Positions 6,487-14,542 of a stretch of DNA of 64,000 nt are shown here, in pieces. The stretch is from Haemophilus parainfluenzae (GTDB taxonomy: Bacteria; Pseudomonadota; Gammaproteobacteria; Enterobacterales; Pasteurellaceae). The stretch is taken from assembly GCF_003253005.1 (NCBI RefSeq), contig NZ_QEPZ01000006.1, positions 43,578 through 107,577 on the forward strand. The letters are read 5' to 3'. The translations under genes and the position numbers were made by a program. How positions within the stretch are numbered: position 1 is the stretch's first letter; every line of letters begins with the position of its first letter. A model generated the notes under the pieces. The model searched no databases and was not told the DNA's origin. It worked only from the letters and a program-made list of their open reading frames with translations.

Positions 6487-7923
6487 ATGGGATTTAATAT
6501 ACTTTTTCCTTGGAATAGTTTGCGGATTGGTCGTAGTGCTTGGTTTGAACAATTTATAGTTATTGTATTTTTTGCATTTTTTTGTGGCTTATCATTTTCT
6601 GCGGATAGACCGTTTACTACTGAAAATAAAACTAAAGTAATTGTTAAAGATTTACTTGAGAGATCTTATAACAGGACATACAACTTACCTGCAGTTATTC
6701 CTAATTCTGGCGCATCTACAATGCAAGAAGTACGTAGAGCAAATGTTTTACGTAGTATTGCTAAAAAAGCGACTAGAGCATCAGGAGTTTTATATTCTAA
6801 ACATCCTATTACGGGTTTAGCGGTTACTTTTGGTTTGGGATATTTTACTGATCAATTGATTGATAGTGCTTTTCAGAAATTTACTTCTGCCTCTCAAGAT
6901 TCATTAGGTTTTTATGTGATGGCGCAAGATCCTAAAACAGGTATGTTAGAGAAGGTTTATTTAGAGGAAGAGCCATCTTTATTTAATCCGGTGTTTGTAA
7001 ATCTTCAAGATAATATGGTTTTTACTTATGAAGATGCTTATGGTTCTTGTCAAACATCTTCTCATGATGAAACGCTTAACTGTGCGATAAATAAAGGTTT
7101 TGAAGAAGAGGCTAAGCGTGCGCCATTAAATTCAACATTCAGTGATTTTAAAGTAGTTTCTAAAGAAAAAAGCCCTATTTATTCTGATGGTTTTATAGTT
7201 AATTTTTCCTTTAAACAATGTATTAAAGGTTCAAGTGAGTGTTATATACAAAGAGATTTATTTACTGTTAGGGTTATTAAGCAAAATAAAAGAGCTGATT
7301 CTAAAAAACCTCAAGTCCTTTGGGGAAGTCAAGTAGTTCCAGAGAATAAGGTTATCCTAAAGGATGATGCACAAATTTCTAGTTTTGCAAAAAATGCGGT
7401 TTCATTAAATAGTGATGAATTCACCGATGAAGAAAGAAAAGTGATCTCTAATATTCAGCCGAGTGATGTTAGAAAATATTTTACAGACCCATCTTTAAAA
7501 GCTAAAGATTTAATTGGTTTTAGATATTCTGATGATATGTTTGATGATGTTAGTAAGCCAAATAGCTCTAGTAATACTAAACCAAAAGAAGATAAAAAAC
7601 AGTCTGAATCAACATCAACTTCTACATCAACATCAGGACAAATTGACCTATCTGCTCCAAATGTTGATATGCCAGAAGTTAATCCTCCTACAGCACTTCA
7701 AATACTAGAGCCTTTTAATGAGTTTTTCCCTTCTTTAAAAGATTTTAATATTTCCGAAAGAGAAATACAGTGTCCGGTTTGGAGTGGGCATATTCCGTAT
7801 TTAGAGGCCAATGTAACTTTAGATAGACATTGCGATTATGTAGAAAGGAATAAAGGCATCATATCATCTTTGATGTTATTGATTTGGGGAATTGTTTCTT
7901 TAAGAGTTTTATTGAGTGCTTAG
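6487..7923 (+). CDS. Phage adsorption protein (pIII-like, TspB-like)
   Basis: The 478-residue product from the ATG at 6487 (the frame opens at 6409, across the terminator, which is unlikely) has a signal sequence ending about SFSA, a large polar ectodomain, a Ser/Thr linker (SESTSTSTSTSG) and a C-terminal cysteine-containing domain (IQCPVW, HCDYVER) ending in one transmembrane helix (SSLMLLIWGIVSLRVLLS). This plan matches pIII-type tip proteins that bind the host receptor, and resembles neisserial phage TspB proteins. The next gene starts 14 bases later. Host range would be set by the ectodomain. Confidence 0.8.
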   Translation: MGFNILFPWNSLRIGRSAWFEQFIVIVFFAFFCGLSFSADRPFTTENKTKVIVKDLLERSYNRTYNLPAVIPNSGASTMQEVRRANVLRSIAKKATRASGVLYSKHPITGLAVTFGLGYFTDQLIDSAFQKFTSASQDSLGFYVMAQDPKTGMLEKVYLEEEPSLFNPVFVNLQDNMVFTYEDAYGSCQTSSHDETLNCAINKGFEEEAKRAPLNSTFSDFKVVSKEKSPIYSDGFIVNFSFKQCIKGSSECYIQRDLFTVRVIKQNKRADSKKPQVLWGSQVVPENKVILKDDAQISSFAKNAVSLNSDEFTDEERKVISNIQPSDVRKYFTDPSLKAKDLIGFRYSDDMFDDVSKPNSSSNTKPKEDKKQSESTSTSTSTSGQIDLSAPNVDMPEVNPPTALQILEPFNEFFPSLKDFNISEREIQCPVWSGHIPYLEANVTLDRHCDYVERNKGIISSLMLLIWGIVSLRVLLSA

Positions 7924-7936
7924 GGAGGGCGGTTTT

Positions 7937-8230
7937 ATGTATGGAGTTATATTTGCTGCATTATCTTCTTTAATGCAATTTTTGATTAGGGGAGTGCTTG
8001 CAAAATTTTTTGTATTTTTTGCTTTATTTTACATTACGACCGAGTTTATTCCTGTAATTATAGAGCTGTTTTTACCTAAGAATATTCCAAACATAAAGGA
8101 TTTATTTAATGCGTTGCCAGATTCAATTCTTTATTTTTTATACATTTTAAAAGTTCCTACAGGTATAAGCCTTTTCATTTCTGCTTTACTGTCTCGTTTT
8201 ATCATTCGCAGAATTCCTGTTATTGGATAG
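7937..8230 (+). CDS. DUF2523 family protein (pVI-like minor coat protein)
   Basis: A 97-residue protein with about three hydrophobic segments (AKFFVFFALFYITT; SILYFLYILKVPTGISLFIS), the typical form of DUF2523 inoviral proteins considered equivalent to Ff pVI, which holds pIII in the virion tip. The ATG at 7937 is chosen for its strong ribosome-binding site (AGGGAGG); the frame opens 21 bases earlier inside the adhesin gene. It lies between the adhesin and Zot genes, the conserved order. Confidence 0.8.
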   Translation: MYGVIFAALSSLMQFLIRGVLAKFFVFFALFYITTEFIPVIIELFLPKNIPNIKDLFNALPDSILYFLYILKVPTGISLFISALLSRFIIRRIPVIG

Positions 8231-8240
8231 GGGGTAATTT

Positions 8241-9287
8241 ATGGCTATTTCTGCTTATGTAGGGTTACCTGGGCATGGTAAATCTTATGAGGTGGTTAAA
8301 TCCGTCATTATTCCTGCCATCTCATCGGGGCGCAGAGTTGTATCAAATATTTACGGATTAAATAAACAATTAATAGAAGAGTATTGTTTATCGAAAGATA
8401 AGAAATTGTCACCTGAAAATTTGGGCGAGTTAGTAGTTGTAGATAATGACGCTTGTTTAAGTGAGAATTTTTATCCTTATAAAAATGCGATAGATAATGG
8501 TATTGAAACCTTCTGTAAAGCAGGGGACTTAATTGTTATTGATGAGGCTTGGCGCTTTTTCCCTAGAAAAGAAAAAATCAAAGACAATCATTTTTCATTT
8601 TTATCTGAACATCGACATTTTACTGATGATAATGGTGTTTCTTGTGATTTTGTCATTCTTAATCAAGATTTAACTAATTTACAAAAAGAACTTGTTGAGC
8701 GTATTGAAACCACGTTCAAGATGACAAAACTTGTCGCAGCAGGTTTGAAAAGTCGTTATAGAATAGATGTTTTTTCAGGTAATAAATGCTGGAAAACATC
8801 AAGAACTTCAACTTATCAAGAAAAATATGATAAAGCTATTTTTCCACTTTATAAAAGTTATGAAACGGAAAATGGACGAGAATTAGTTACAGATAAGAGA
8901 CAAAACGCATTAAACAAATCTAGCATTAAGTATTTTGCTGTTCTTTTCGTGCTTATTTTTGGTTTTTCAGTATATAAATTGATTAATTTTTTTCATCCAA
9001 ATGATGTGAAAGATAGTCAAGCGGAACAAGCAATACAAGAAAATAGTGAAGTAAATTCAGTATCGGAATCTAGCAATCAGTTGCCTATTCAAATAGTACC
9101 GCCTTTATCTACTCAATGGAGAATAACAGGGGAGTTACAGAAGTCTGGAAAAAGTTTTGTGATTTTAGCGGATAACCAAGGAAATTTACGTTTAGAACCT
9201 CGTTCAAGCTTTAATTTTACAGGTCGGATGCTAGAGGGGATTATTGATAATCAACGAGTAAATTATTATTCAGGAGTAAAACAATGA
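8241..9287 (+). CDS. zot: Zot/pI family phage assembly ATPase
   Basis: A 348-residue inner-membrane ATPase that drives phage extrusion. The N-terminal domain has a Walker A motif (GLPGHGKS, residues 8-15) and Walker B (LIVIDEAWRFFP), both characteristic of Zot. A single transmembrane segment (YFAVLFVLIFGFSVYKLI) near residue 240 is followed by a periplasmic tail, like pI of Ff. The gene overlaps the secretin gene by four bases (ATGA). The name Zot derives from the cholera toxin report; here the assembly role is the supported one. Confidence 0.92.
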   Translation: MAISAYVGLPGHGKSYEVVKSVIIPAISSGRRVVSNIYGLNKQLIEEYCLSKDKKLSPENLGELVVVDNDACLSENFYPYKNAIDNGIETFCKAGDLIVIDEAWRFFPRKEKIKDNHFSFLSEHRHFTDDNGVSCDFVILNQDLTNLQKELVERIETTFKMTKLVAAGLKSRYRIDVFSGNKCWKTSRTSTYQEKYDKAIFPLYKSYETENGRELVTDKRQNALNKSSIKYFAVLFVLIFGFSVYKLINFFHPNDVKDSQAEQAIQENSEVNSVSESSNQLPIQIVPPLSTQWRITGELQKSGKSFVILADNQGNLRLEPRSSFNFTGRMLEGIIDNQRVNYYSGVKQ

Positions 9288-10420
9288 GATTACAACGTAA
9301 CATTTTATTTTTCTTATTTATGTTTGTTTTTGGTTATGCTCAAGCGAAAAATATTAATTTTAAATTGGAGGCTGTGCCATTACCTAAAGCTGTAGGAATG
9401 ATTTATGACGAAGTTTTAGAAAAGCCTTATATGTTAGATCCCAAACTGGCCGCAGATACACGTTTGATTAGCTTTCATACAACTGAAAATCAAGATTTTG
9501 GCCAATTTATTACACGATATTTTGAAAATATGAATATCAAGGTTTACGAGAAAAATGGGGTTGTTTACCTCGCTCATATTGAGCCTAAACCCGCAAAAAT
9601 TATTAAGAAAAGTTTTGTTTATAATCCCATTCATCGTGATACAGAATATCTAGCCCAATTTCTTCAAGGAGAAGGTCAAGTATCAGCAAGCGGTGATAAG
9701 CTTGTTTATTATGGAACAGTTGAAGATATTTCAAGAATTAAATCTGTTTTACAGTCTGTTGATACGCCAAGTCGTGAAGTTGTTGTGACAGGCTATGTTT
9801 TTGAAGTACAAGATGTAGCAAAAGAAGGAAGTGGCATTAATCTTTTAGCAAAATTACTTTCAGGAAAGCTAGGCATTAATATTGGATATAAACAAAATTA
9901 CGAAAACTTTATTACGGTTAATGCCGGTAATCTAGATGCAATGATTGAGTTATTTCGTACTGATGAGCGTTTTCAGGTCGTGAGCAGTCCAACTTTACGT
10001 GTAAAATCAGGCTCAAAGGGCAATTTTTCGGTAGGTTCTGATGTTCCTGTATTGTCTAACGTGACTTATCAAGATGGCCGCCCAATTCAGTCTATTGAAT
10101 ATCGATCTTCTGGTGTGATTTTTGATATTCAACCAACTATAAAAAGCAATGTGATTGATTTAAAAATCAATCAGCAGCTCTCTAACTTTGTAAAAACAGA
10201 TACTGGAGTAAATCAGTCTCCAACACTGATTAAACGTGACATAGTAACTGATGTAACGGTTAAAAGCGGTGATGTGATTGTTTTAGGTGGGTTAGCTGAA
10301 AATAAAATTACAGAAGGTGAAACTGGCTTTTCTTTCTTGCCTAAAGGTATTTTAACAGGGAAGTCTAAATCTAATACAAAAACTGATATAGTTATCTTGT
10401 TACAGGTGAAGATGATTTAA
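9284..10420 (+). CDS. Phage secretin (pIV-like)
   Basis: The 378-residue product has a signal peptide ending FGYAQA, an N-domain with the NFKLEAVPLPKAVGMIYDEV pattern of secretins, and a C-terminal secretin domain (VPVLSN, SGVIFDIQPTI, VIVLGGLAENK). It would form the outer-membrane channel for phage release. Many CTX-like phages borrow the host secretin, whereas this phage encodes its own, like Ff. It is translationally coupled to zot by an ATGA overlap and followed by a complex hairpin. Confidence 0.9.
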   Translation: MRLQRNILFFLFMFVFGYAQAKNINFKLEAVPLPKAVGMIYDEVLEKPYMLDPKLAADTRLISFHTTENQDFGQFITRYFENMNIKVYEKNGVVYLAHIEPKPAKIIKKSFVYNPIHRDTEYLAQFLQGEGQVSASGDKLVYYGTVEDISRIKSVLQSVDTPSREVVVTGYVFEVQDVAKEGSGINLLAKLLSGKLGINIGYKQNYENFITVNAGNLDAMIELFRTDERFQVVSSPTLRVKSGSKGNFSVGSDVPVLSNVTYQDGRPIQSIEYRSSGVIFDIQPTIKSNVIDLKINQQLSNFVKTDTGVNQSPTLIKRDIVTDVTVKSGDVIVLGGLAENKITEGETGFSFLPKGILTGKSKSNTKTDIVILLQVKMI

Positions 10421-10422
10421 AA

Positions 10423-10475
10423 GTAAAAGCCGCAAAGGGTAAAGGCGTTACACGCCTGCGCTTTGAGGCTTTTAC
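10423..10475 (+). other. Compound hairpin after the secretin gene
   Basis: Three nested stems: 10423-10431 with 10467-10475 (GTAAAAGCC), 10433-10437 with 10461-10465, and 10443-10448 with 10452-10457. There is no T run, so it is a poor rho-independent terminator. Its position, at the end of the structural genes, suits a packaging signal or processing site. Confidence 0.6.
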
Positions 10476-10503
10476 GATACAACTTAATTATAGGAGAATT
10501 GAT

Positions 10504-10911
10504 ATGTCAGAATCATTGATGATAGATAGAAATCTTATGAGATTTTCCCCATTTATAGGTGGTTTATCAAGAGATGAATATAGAGATACACTTATGGAAA
10601 ATGATAGTGTTACTCCTGAGATTTTAGAGAGAGAATTATCAATATATGATTATATTGATAAAAATTATTCTAATGCCTTAAAACAAGCCAAGGAAGAGGA
10701 TGTGTTATTTGAATTCGTTATGGATCAATGCAAACTTTTGAAGGATTTAAATATTGTTTTAGGTGAAACTGATGATGTTGCCATCAAAAAAATATTTGCT
10801 CGTTTATCTCAAATCCAGAAGGAAGAAGAAAATCGGATTAAAAATGAAAAGTTGCGTAAGAAACAGAAAAAAATGAAAAGAAAACTTAAGGCAAAAAATA
10901 GACAGAAATAG
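10504..10911 (+). CDS. Hypothetical prophage protein with basic coiled-coil tail
   Basis: A 135-residue protein that I do not recognise. It has its own ribosome-binding site (TAGGAGA). The N-terminal two thirds are mixed and acidic; the last 35 residues are almost all Lys, Arg, Gln and Glu (for example KLRKKQKKMKRKLKAKN) and likely helical, which could bind nucleic acid. It sits last, beyond the hairpin that follows the secretin gene, where phages often carry cargo genes. Confidence 0.6.
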   Translation: MSESLMIDRNLMRFSPFIGGLSRDEYRDTLMENDSVTPEILERELSIYDYIDKNYSNALKQAKEEDVLFEFVMDQCKLLKDLNIVLGETDDVAIKKIFARLSQIQKEEENRIKNEKLRKKQKKMKRKLKAKNRQK

Positions 10912-10930
10912 CTTTCCTGATAAATTGGGG

Positions 10931-10988
10931 TGTCGGGGGAAAATGCAGTGCATTTTCTCCTGACGTAAGGGGCAGCGGCTGCAGCCCC
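10931..10988 (+). other. Palindrome and GC-rich hairpin near the prophage right end
   Basis: 10939-10957 is a perfect palindrome (GAAAATGCA, one base, TGCATTTTC) that extends to 10931-10965 if G-T pairs are allowed. A GC-rich hairpin follows (GGGGC at 10969-10973 with GCCCC at 10984-10988). The stretch from 10912 to 11216 has no gene. It is a candidate plus-strand origin or packaging signal. Confidence 0.6.
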
Positions 10989-11216
10989 GTAAACCCTGCT
11001 CAATGTGTTTTGAAAAAATGAATATGTTGCGCGTTCCATTCTTAAAAAAATCACAAAATTAAAATCGCCCCCTGTTAAAAATTTATTATTTAAAACATCC
11101 TCAAAAAGTTAATGTGAAACGTTCAAAAGGCTTTGCATTTTCTTTACATTTCTAGTGTATAGTTCAATAACTTTTAAAAAACACATGTTACAGCGCATGA
11201 AATTTCCATATTTTGT

Positions 11217-11307
11217 ATTGGCTAAGCAGTATTCGTGACCTGTGCATAACTCTGTGATCTTATTAATACGTAGTTTTCACTAACCTTGTAATTGATTTCG
11301 CATAATG
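11217..11307 (+). repeat. Right 91-bp direct repeat ending in dif
   Basis: Partner of 2996-3086 (85 of 91 identical, no gaps). It should belong to the phage up to base 11305, so in the circular phage it would lie just upstream of the attachment site. Confidence 0.85.
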
Positions 11308-11322
11308 TATATTATGTTAAAT
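11295..11322 (+). other. dif site (XerC/XerD recombination), attR
   Basis: XerC arm ATTTCGCATAA (11295-11305), 6-base centre TGTATA, XerD arm TTATGTTAAAT (11312-11322). The centre and XerD arm are the same as in Escherichia coli dif. This site resolves chromosome dimers, and it appears intact after phage insertion, so the host keeps a working dif. It marks the replication terminus. Confidence 0.92.
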
Positions 11323-11469
11323 TGAATGTATAAATGCGTCACAAATAAAAATAGATAACTATCCTACTTTCATGCGCTGGTCAAAATAAGGCGATTTGGG
11401 ATTATGGATATAAAAGAAATAAATGGATGTCTTTGTAATGGAATAATTAAATTAGAATGAAATTTTGAG

Positions 11470-11489
11470 ATAACGCTACGTGAATTCTG
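11470..11489. repeat. Right copy of a 20-bp inverted repeat flanking dif
   Basis: ATAACGCTACGTGAATTCTG is the inverse of 2869-2888 with one mismatch. If the prophage were removed, the two copies would lie roughly 150 and 190 bases on either side of dif. The stretch from 11323 to 11540 has no gene. Confidence 0.6.
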
Positions 11490-11548
11490 AATACAATTGC
11501 ATACATCACATACATCAATTCAGCAGATTTCATCATTCTTGATCTGAT

Positions 11549-11676
11549 AATGAGAATTTATTTTACATATATCACATAAATGAGAATAATTAACATTGAT
11601 TTTTCTTTTATTGTTAGTGATTTATAAAAATAATTTTAAAAAAATACTTGACCATTCTCATTTGCGGGGTTAGAAT
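11549..11676 (+). promoter_or_regulatory. Ferritin promoter with three Fur-box-like elements
   Basis: The -35 TTGACC (11648-11653) and -10 TAGAAT (11671-11676) are separated by 17 bases. The element AATGAGAAT, a common Fur half-motif, occurs at 11549-11557 and 11579-11587, and inverted at 11654-11662 inside the promoter spacer. Iron control by Fur is therefore likely. Confidence 0.65.
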
Positions 11677-11747
11677 GCACACCGATAACAAGTTAAGCAG
11701 TCTTGTTTTTATTTTTAATCTCTACTTAATAAGGAAAGGAGTTGGTT

Positions 11748-12233
11748 ATGCTTAATAAAGCAATCGCAGATAAGTTAAATGAACAAATCAATTTAGAGTT
11801 CTACTCTTCTAATGTTTATTTACAAATGAGTTCTTGGTGTAGCAAACACGGTTACGAAGGTGCTGCAGCATTTTTACTTCGTCATGCTGATGAAGAATTA
11901 GAACACATGCAAAAATTATTCAAATATGTGAGTGAAACAAGTGGTATGCCACTTTTAGGTAAAATTGATGCACCTAAGAATGACTACAAATCACTTAAAG
12001 AAGTATTTGAAACCACACTTGAACATGAAAAACTCGTTACTTCTAAAATTAATGAATTAGTTGAAGTGACTTTTGCAAACAAAGACTATTCTACTTTTAA
12101 CTTCTTACAATGGTACGTTGCAGAACAACACGAAGAAGAAAAATTATTCAATAGCATTATTGATAAATTTAACTTGTTGGGTGAAGACGGTAGTTCGCTT
12201 TACTTTATCGATCGTGATTTAGCAACATTATAA
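11748..12233 (+). CDS. ftnA: Non-haem ferritin, first of a pair
   Basis: A 161-residue four-helix ferritin that oxidises Fe2+ and stores it as mineral. Ferroxidase ligands fit the segments [24 protein letters not shown] and [10 protein letters not shown]. The ATG at 11748 is spaced correctly from AAGGAG; the frame opens six bases earlier at TTG. It is 20 bases upstream of a paralogue, and both would be transcribed from the Fur-like promoter. Two tandem ferritin genes near dif also occur in H. influenzae. Confidence 0.93.
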   Translation: MLNKAIADKLNEQINLEFYSSNVYLQMSSWCSKHGYEGAAAFLLRHADEELEHMQKLFKYVSETSGMPLLGKIDAPKNDYKSLKEVFETTLEHEKLVTSKINELVEVTFANKDYSTFNFLQWYVAEQHEEEKLFNSIIDKFNLLGEDGSSLYFIDRDLATL

Positions 12234-12253
12234 TTTTAGAAGGAGAATACAAA

Positions 12254-12754
12254 ATGTTATCAGCAAACGTAATCAAATTATTAAATGATCAAATGAACCT
12301 TGAGTTCTACTCTTCAAACCTTTACTTACAAATGAGTGCATGGTGCGAACAAAATGGTTTTGAAGGTGCAGCTAAATTCTTATCAGAACACGCTGCAGAA
12401 GAAATGCAACACATGCGTAAATTATTCACTTATTTAAATGAAACTGGTGCATTAGCGGTAATCACTGCAATTGAAGCACCTGCGCATGAGTACAAATCAT
12501 TGAAAGAAATCATTGAATTAACTTACGAACACGAAAAATTGATCACAAGTAAAATCAATGAATTAGTGGGTAAAACTTTTGAAGAAAAAGACTACTCTGC
12601 ATTCAATTTCTTACAATGGTATGTTGCAGAACAACACGAAGAAGAGAAATTATTCAGCGGTATTTTAGACAAATTAAATCTTCTTGGCGAAGATGGCAAA
12701 GGCTTATTCTTAATCGATAAAGATTTAGGTAACCTTGCTGGTCAAACCGCTTAA
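12254..12754 (+). CDS. ftnB: Non-haem ferritin, second of a pair
   Basis: A 166-residue ferritin strongly similar to its upstream neighbour (shared [22 protein letters not shown]). The ferroxidase Glu/His residues appear in [15 protein letters not shown] and EQHEEEKLF. The two subunits probably form a mixed 24-mer, as proposed for other Pasteurellaceae. It has an AAGGAG ribosome-binding site 6-7 bases before the ATG and ends at a strong terminator. The symbol is by order, not by biochemical distinction. Confidence 0.9.
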   Translation: MLSANVIKLLNDQMNLEFYSSNLYLQMSAWCEQNGFEGAAKFLSEHAAEEMQHMRKLFTYLNETGALAVITAIEAPAHEYKSLKEIIELTYEHEKLITSKINELVGKTFEEKDYSAFNFLQWYVAEQHEEEKLFSGILDKLNLLGEDGKGLFLIDKDLGNLAGQTA

Positions 12755-12766
12755 TTAGATAATCAT

Positions 12767-12798
12767 AAAGCTTAGTAGAAATACTAAGCTTTTATTTT
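12767..12798 (+). terminator. Terminator after the ferritin operon
   Basis: An 11-bp stem AAAGCTTAGTA/TACTAAGCTTT with a T-rich tail. Confidence 0.85.
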
Positions 12799-12904
12799 AC
12801 TCATAAATTGTGACAACGTATCAAATTATTTTAAACTTCCCTTTCATCTTTGAATACAAGTTGATGAAATTTAAAACAACCACACGTTTTTAATGAAATT
12901 TTAC

Positions 12905-12932
12905 TTGCAACGAAGTAAGATAAACGTATAAT
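12905..12932 (+). promoter_or_regulatory. tRNA-Leu promoter
   Basis: TTGCAA (-35) and TATAAT (-10) are spaced by 16 bases, just upstream of the tRNA. Confidence 0.6.
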
Positions 12933-12948
12933 TCAGAACAACCCGAAT

Positions 12949-13034
12949 GCCTGGGTGGCGAAATTGGTAGACGCAGCGGATTCAAAATCCGCCGGTGAAT
13001 AACCGTGTCGGTTCGAGTCCGACCCTAGGCACCA
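12949..13034 (+). tRNA. tRNA-Leu (anticodon CAA)
   Basis: 86 bases including an encoded CCA. The acceptor stem GCCTGGG pairs with CCTAGGC (one G-U). The anticodon stem GCGGA/TCCGC holds the loop TTCAAAA, so the anticodon is CAA, reading the leucine codon UUG. The variable arm is long, as expected of a class II tRNA, and the T arm has GGTTCGAGTCC. A terminator follows. Confidence 0.95.
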
Positions 13035-13043
13035 CAGAATTTA

Positions 13044-13074
13044 TAAGCTCTGAAGTTATTCAGGGCTTTTTTAT
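13044..13074 (+). terminator. Terminator after tRNA-Leu
   Basis: Stem AAGCTCTGAA/TTCAGGGCTT (one G-T) followed by T residues. Confidence 0.75.
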
Positions 13075-13092
13075 TAGCTAAAGTAAATCAAT

Positions 13093-14022
13093 ATGACAGA
13101 ACAAAACCAAGATAAAAAACAGACTTATAATTTCAATAAATTGCAAAAACGTCTTCGTCGTAATGTAGGCAATGCAATTGCTGATTTTGGCATGATTGAA
13201 GATGGTGATAAAGTAATGGTTTGCCTTTCTGGTGGTAAAGACAGCTATACACTGCTTGATATTTTGTTGAATTTACAACAAAGCGCTCCGATTAAATTTG
13301 ATATCGTTGCAGTCAATTTAGACCAAAAACAGCCTGGTTTTCCGGAGCATGTTTTACCTGAATATCTGCAAAGTATTGGTGTGGATTATAAAATCGTTGA
13401 AGAAAATACTTATGGAATTGTGAAAGAGAAAATTCCAGAAGGCAAAACAACTTGCTCTCTCTGCTCTCGTCTACGCCGTGGTATTTTATACCGTACGGCA
13501 ACTGAACTTGGCGCAACAAAAATTGCACTTGGACACCATCGTGATGATATGTTGGCCACCCTGTTTCTGAATATGTTCTACGGTGGGAAACTAAAATCGA
13601 TGCCACCGAAATTAATTTCAGATGACGGCAAGCAAATTGTGATTCGCCCATTGGCTTATTGTAAAGAAAAAGATATTGAAAAATATGCCGTAGCCAAAGA
13701 ATTCCCAATTATCCCTTGTAATTTATGTGGTTCACAACCTAATTTACAACGTCAAGTCGTGAAAGAAATGCTGAATACTTGGGACCGTCAATATCCAGGT
13801 CGCTTAGAAACTATGTTTAGTGCGATGCAAAACATTACGTTGTCACACTTGTGTGACCCAAAACTCTTCGATTTCAAAGGCATTAAACATGGCCAATCAC
13901 TTGATGGCATTGAAGGGGATACCGCATTTGATGAAGAACGTATCGAACCAATGAAATTTGATGATGAAGATGCGTCTGACTACGCCGATAATGAAATGAT
14001 CAGCTTTAAAGAAGTAAATTAA
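13093..14022 (+). CDS. ttcA: tRNA 2-thiocytidine synthase TtcA
   Basis: A 309-residue enzyme that thiolates C32 in certain tRNAs. It has the PP-loop ATP-binding motif SGGKDS (residues 46-51) and the paired cysteines for the 4Fe-4S cluster: CSLC (Cys121, Cys124) and a later CNLCGSQ. The length fits the family. It is two bases from tusE, so ttcA and tusE form a sulfur-transfer operon; TusE acts in the relay for another tRNA thiolation (mnm5s2U34). The tRNA gene directly upstream is probably coincidental. Confidence 0.95.
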   Translation: MTEQNQDKKQTYNFNKLQKRLRRNVGNAIADFGMIEDGDKVMVCLSGGKDSYTLLDILLNLQQSAPIKFDIVAVNLDQKQPGFPEHVLPEYLQSIGVDYKIVEENTYGIVKEKIPEGKTTCSLCSRLRRGILYRTATELGATKIALGHHRDDMLATLFLNMFYGGKLKSMPPKLISDDGKQIVIRPLAYCKEKDIEKYAVAKEFPIIPCNLCGSQPNLQRQVVKEMLNTWDRQYPGRLETMFSAMQNITLSHLCDPKLFDFKGIKHGQSLDGIEGDTAFDEERIEPMKFDDEDASDYADNEMISFKEVN

Positions 14023-14023
14023 T

Positions 14024-14353
14024 ATGATTACCGTGCAAGGAAAACAAATCGAAACGGACGCCTTTGGCTATTTACTTAATATGGCTGATTGGAATGAGGA
14101 TGTAGCAAAACACATCGCTCAGCTAGAAGATGTAGAACTGACTGAAGCTCACTGGGAAGTAATTTATTTTGTGCGTGATTTCTATCAAGAATATAACACC
14201 TCCCCTGCAATTCGAATGCTGGTAAAAGCAATGTCAGAAAAATTAGGTGCCGACAAAGGCAACAGCCGCTATTTGCAACGACTCTTCCCTGACGGACCTG
14301 CTAAGCAAGCAACGAAACTGGCAGGTCTGCCAAAACCAGCTAAATGCTTATAA
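14024..14353 (+). CDS. tusE: Sulfur relay protein TusE (DsrC family)
   Basis: A 109-residue DsrC-fold protein. The C-terminal end KPAKCL carries the reactive penultimate Cys typical of TusE, which passes persulfide sulfur to MnmA for 2-thiouridine in tRNA. The motif [20 protein letters not shown] and the segment [20 protein letters not shown] are family hallmarks. It follows ttcA closely and is ended by an inverted pair of uptake signals acting as a terminator. Confidence 0.95.
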   Translation: MITVQGKQIETDAFGYLLNMADWNEDVAKHIAQLEDVELTEAHWEVIYFVRDFYQEYNTSPAIRMLVKAMSEKLGADKGNSRYLQRLFPDGPAKQATKLAGLPKPAKCL

Positions 14354-14356
14354 AAT

Positions 14357-14391
14357 AACGTAACCGCACGATAAAGTGCGGTTATTTTTTT
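14357..14391 (+). terminator. Terminator formed by inverted uptake signals
   Basis: TAACCGCAC and GTGCGGTTA form the stem with a T run after it. Inverted uptake signals are commonly used as terminators in Haemophilus. Confidence 0.85.
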
Positions 14392-14542
14392 GTCTTTTTT
14401 TCTCTAATCTCTTTATTCCCCTCTTAATAAAATGCATTTTACCCTTAACTAAAATAAAATAATCTTTGCTTTATCTCTCCACTTATTGACTTTTAGATTA
14501 ATAATCTGGTTTCGGATTATTCTGTTAAACTTAGGAGAGCAA

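Larger units (their letters stand above)
3085..11305 (+). mobile_element. Filamentous (inovirus) prophage integrated at dif
   Basis: An 8221-bp element lies between the strand-exchange points next to the XerC arms at 3084 and 11305. Its gene order is that of filamentous phages: replication initiator, ssDNA-binding protein, small membrane proteins, major coat protein, terminator, adhesin, DUF2523/pVI-like, Zot/pI and secretin. There is no integrase or transposase gene. Two inverted dif-like sites near the left end suggest XerCD-dependent integration of folded ssDNA, as for CTX. I found no intact Haemophilus uptake signal inside it, although its flanks have many, which supports foreign origin. 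It looks complete and possibly active. Confidence 0.9.

Noticed and set aside
8241..9287. Zot as an enterotoxin
   Set aside because: The family is a phage assembly ATPase; nothing here shows a toxin fragment function.
13837..13860. matS site in ttcA
   Set aside because: GTCAC and GTGAC occur in the wrong relative order; the best reading matches only about 10 of 13.
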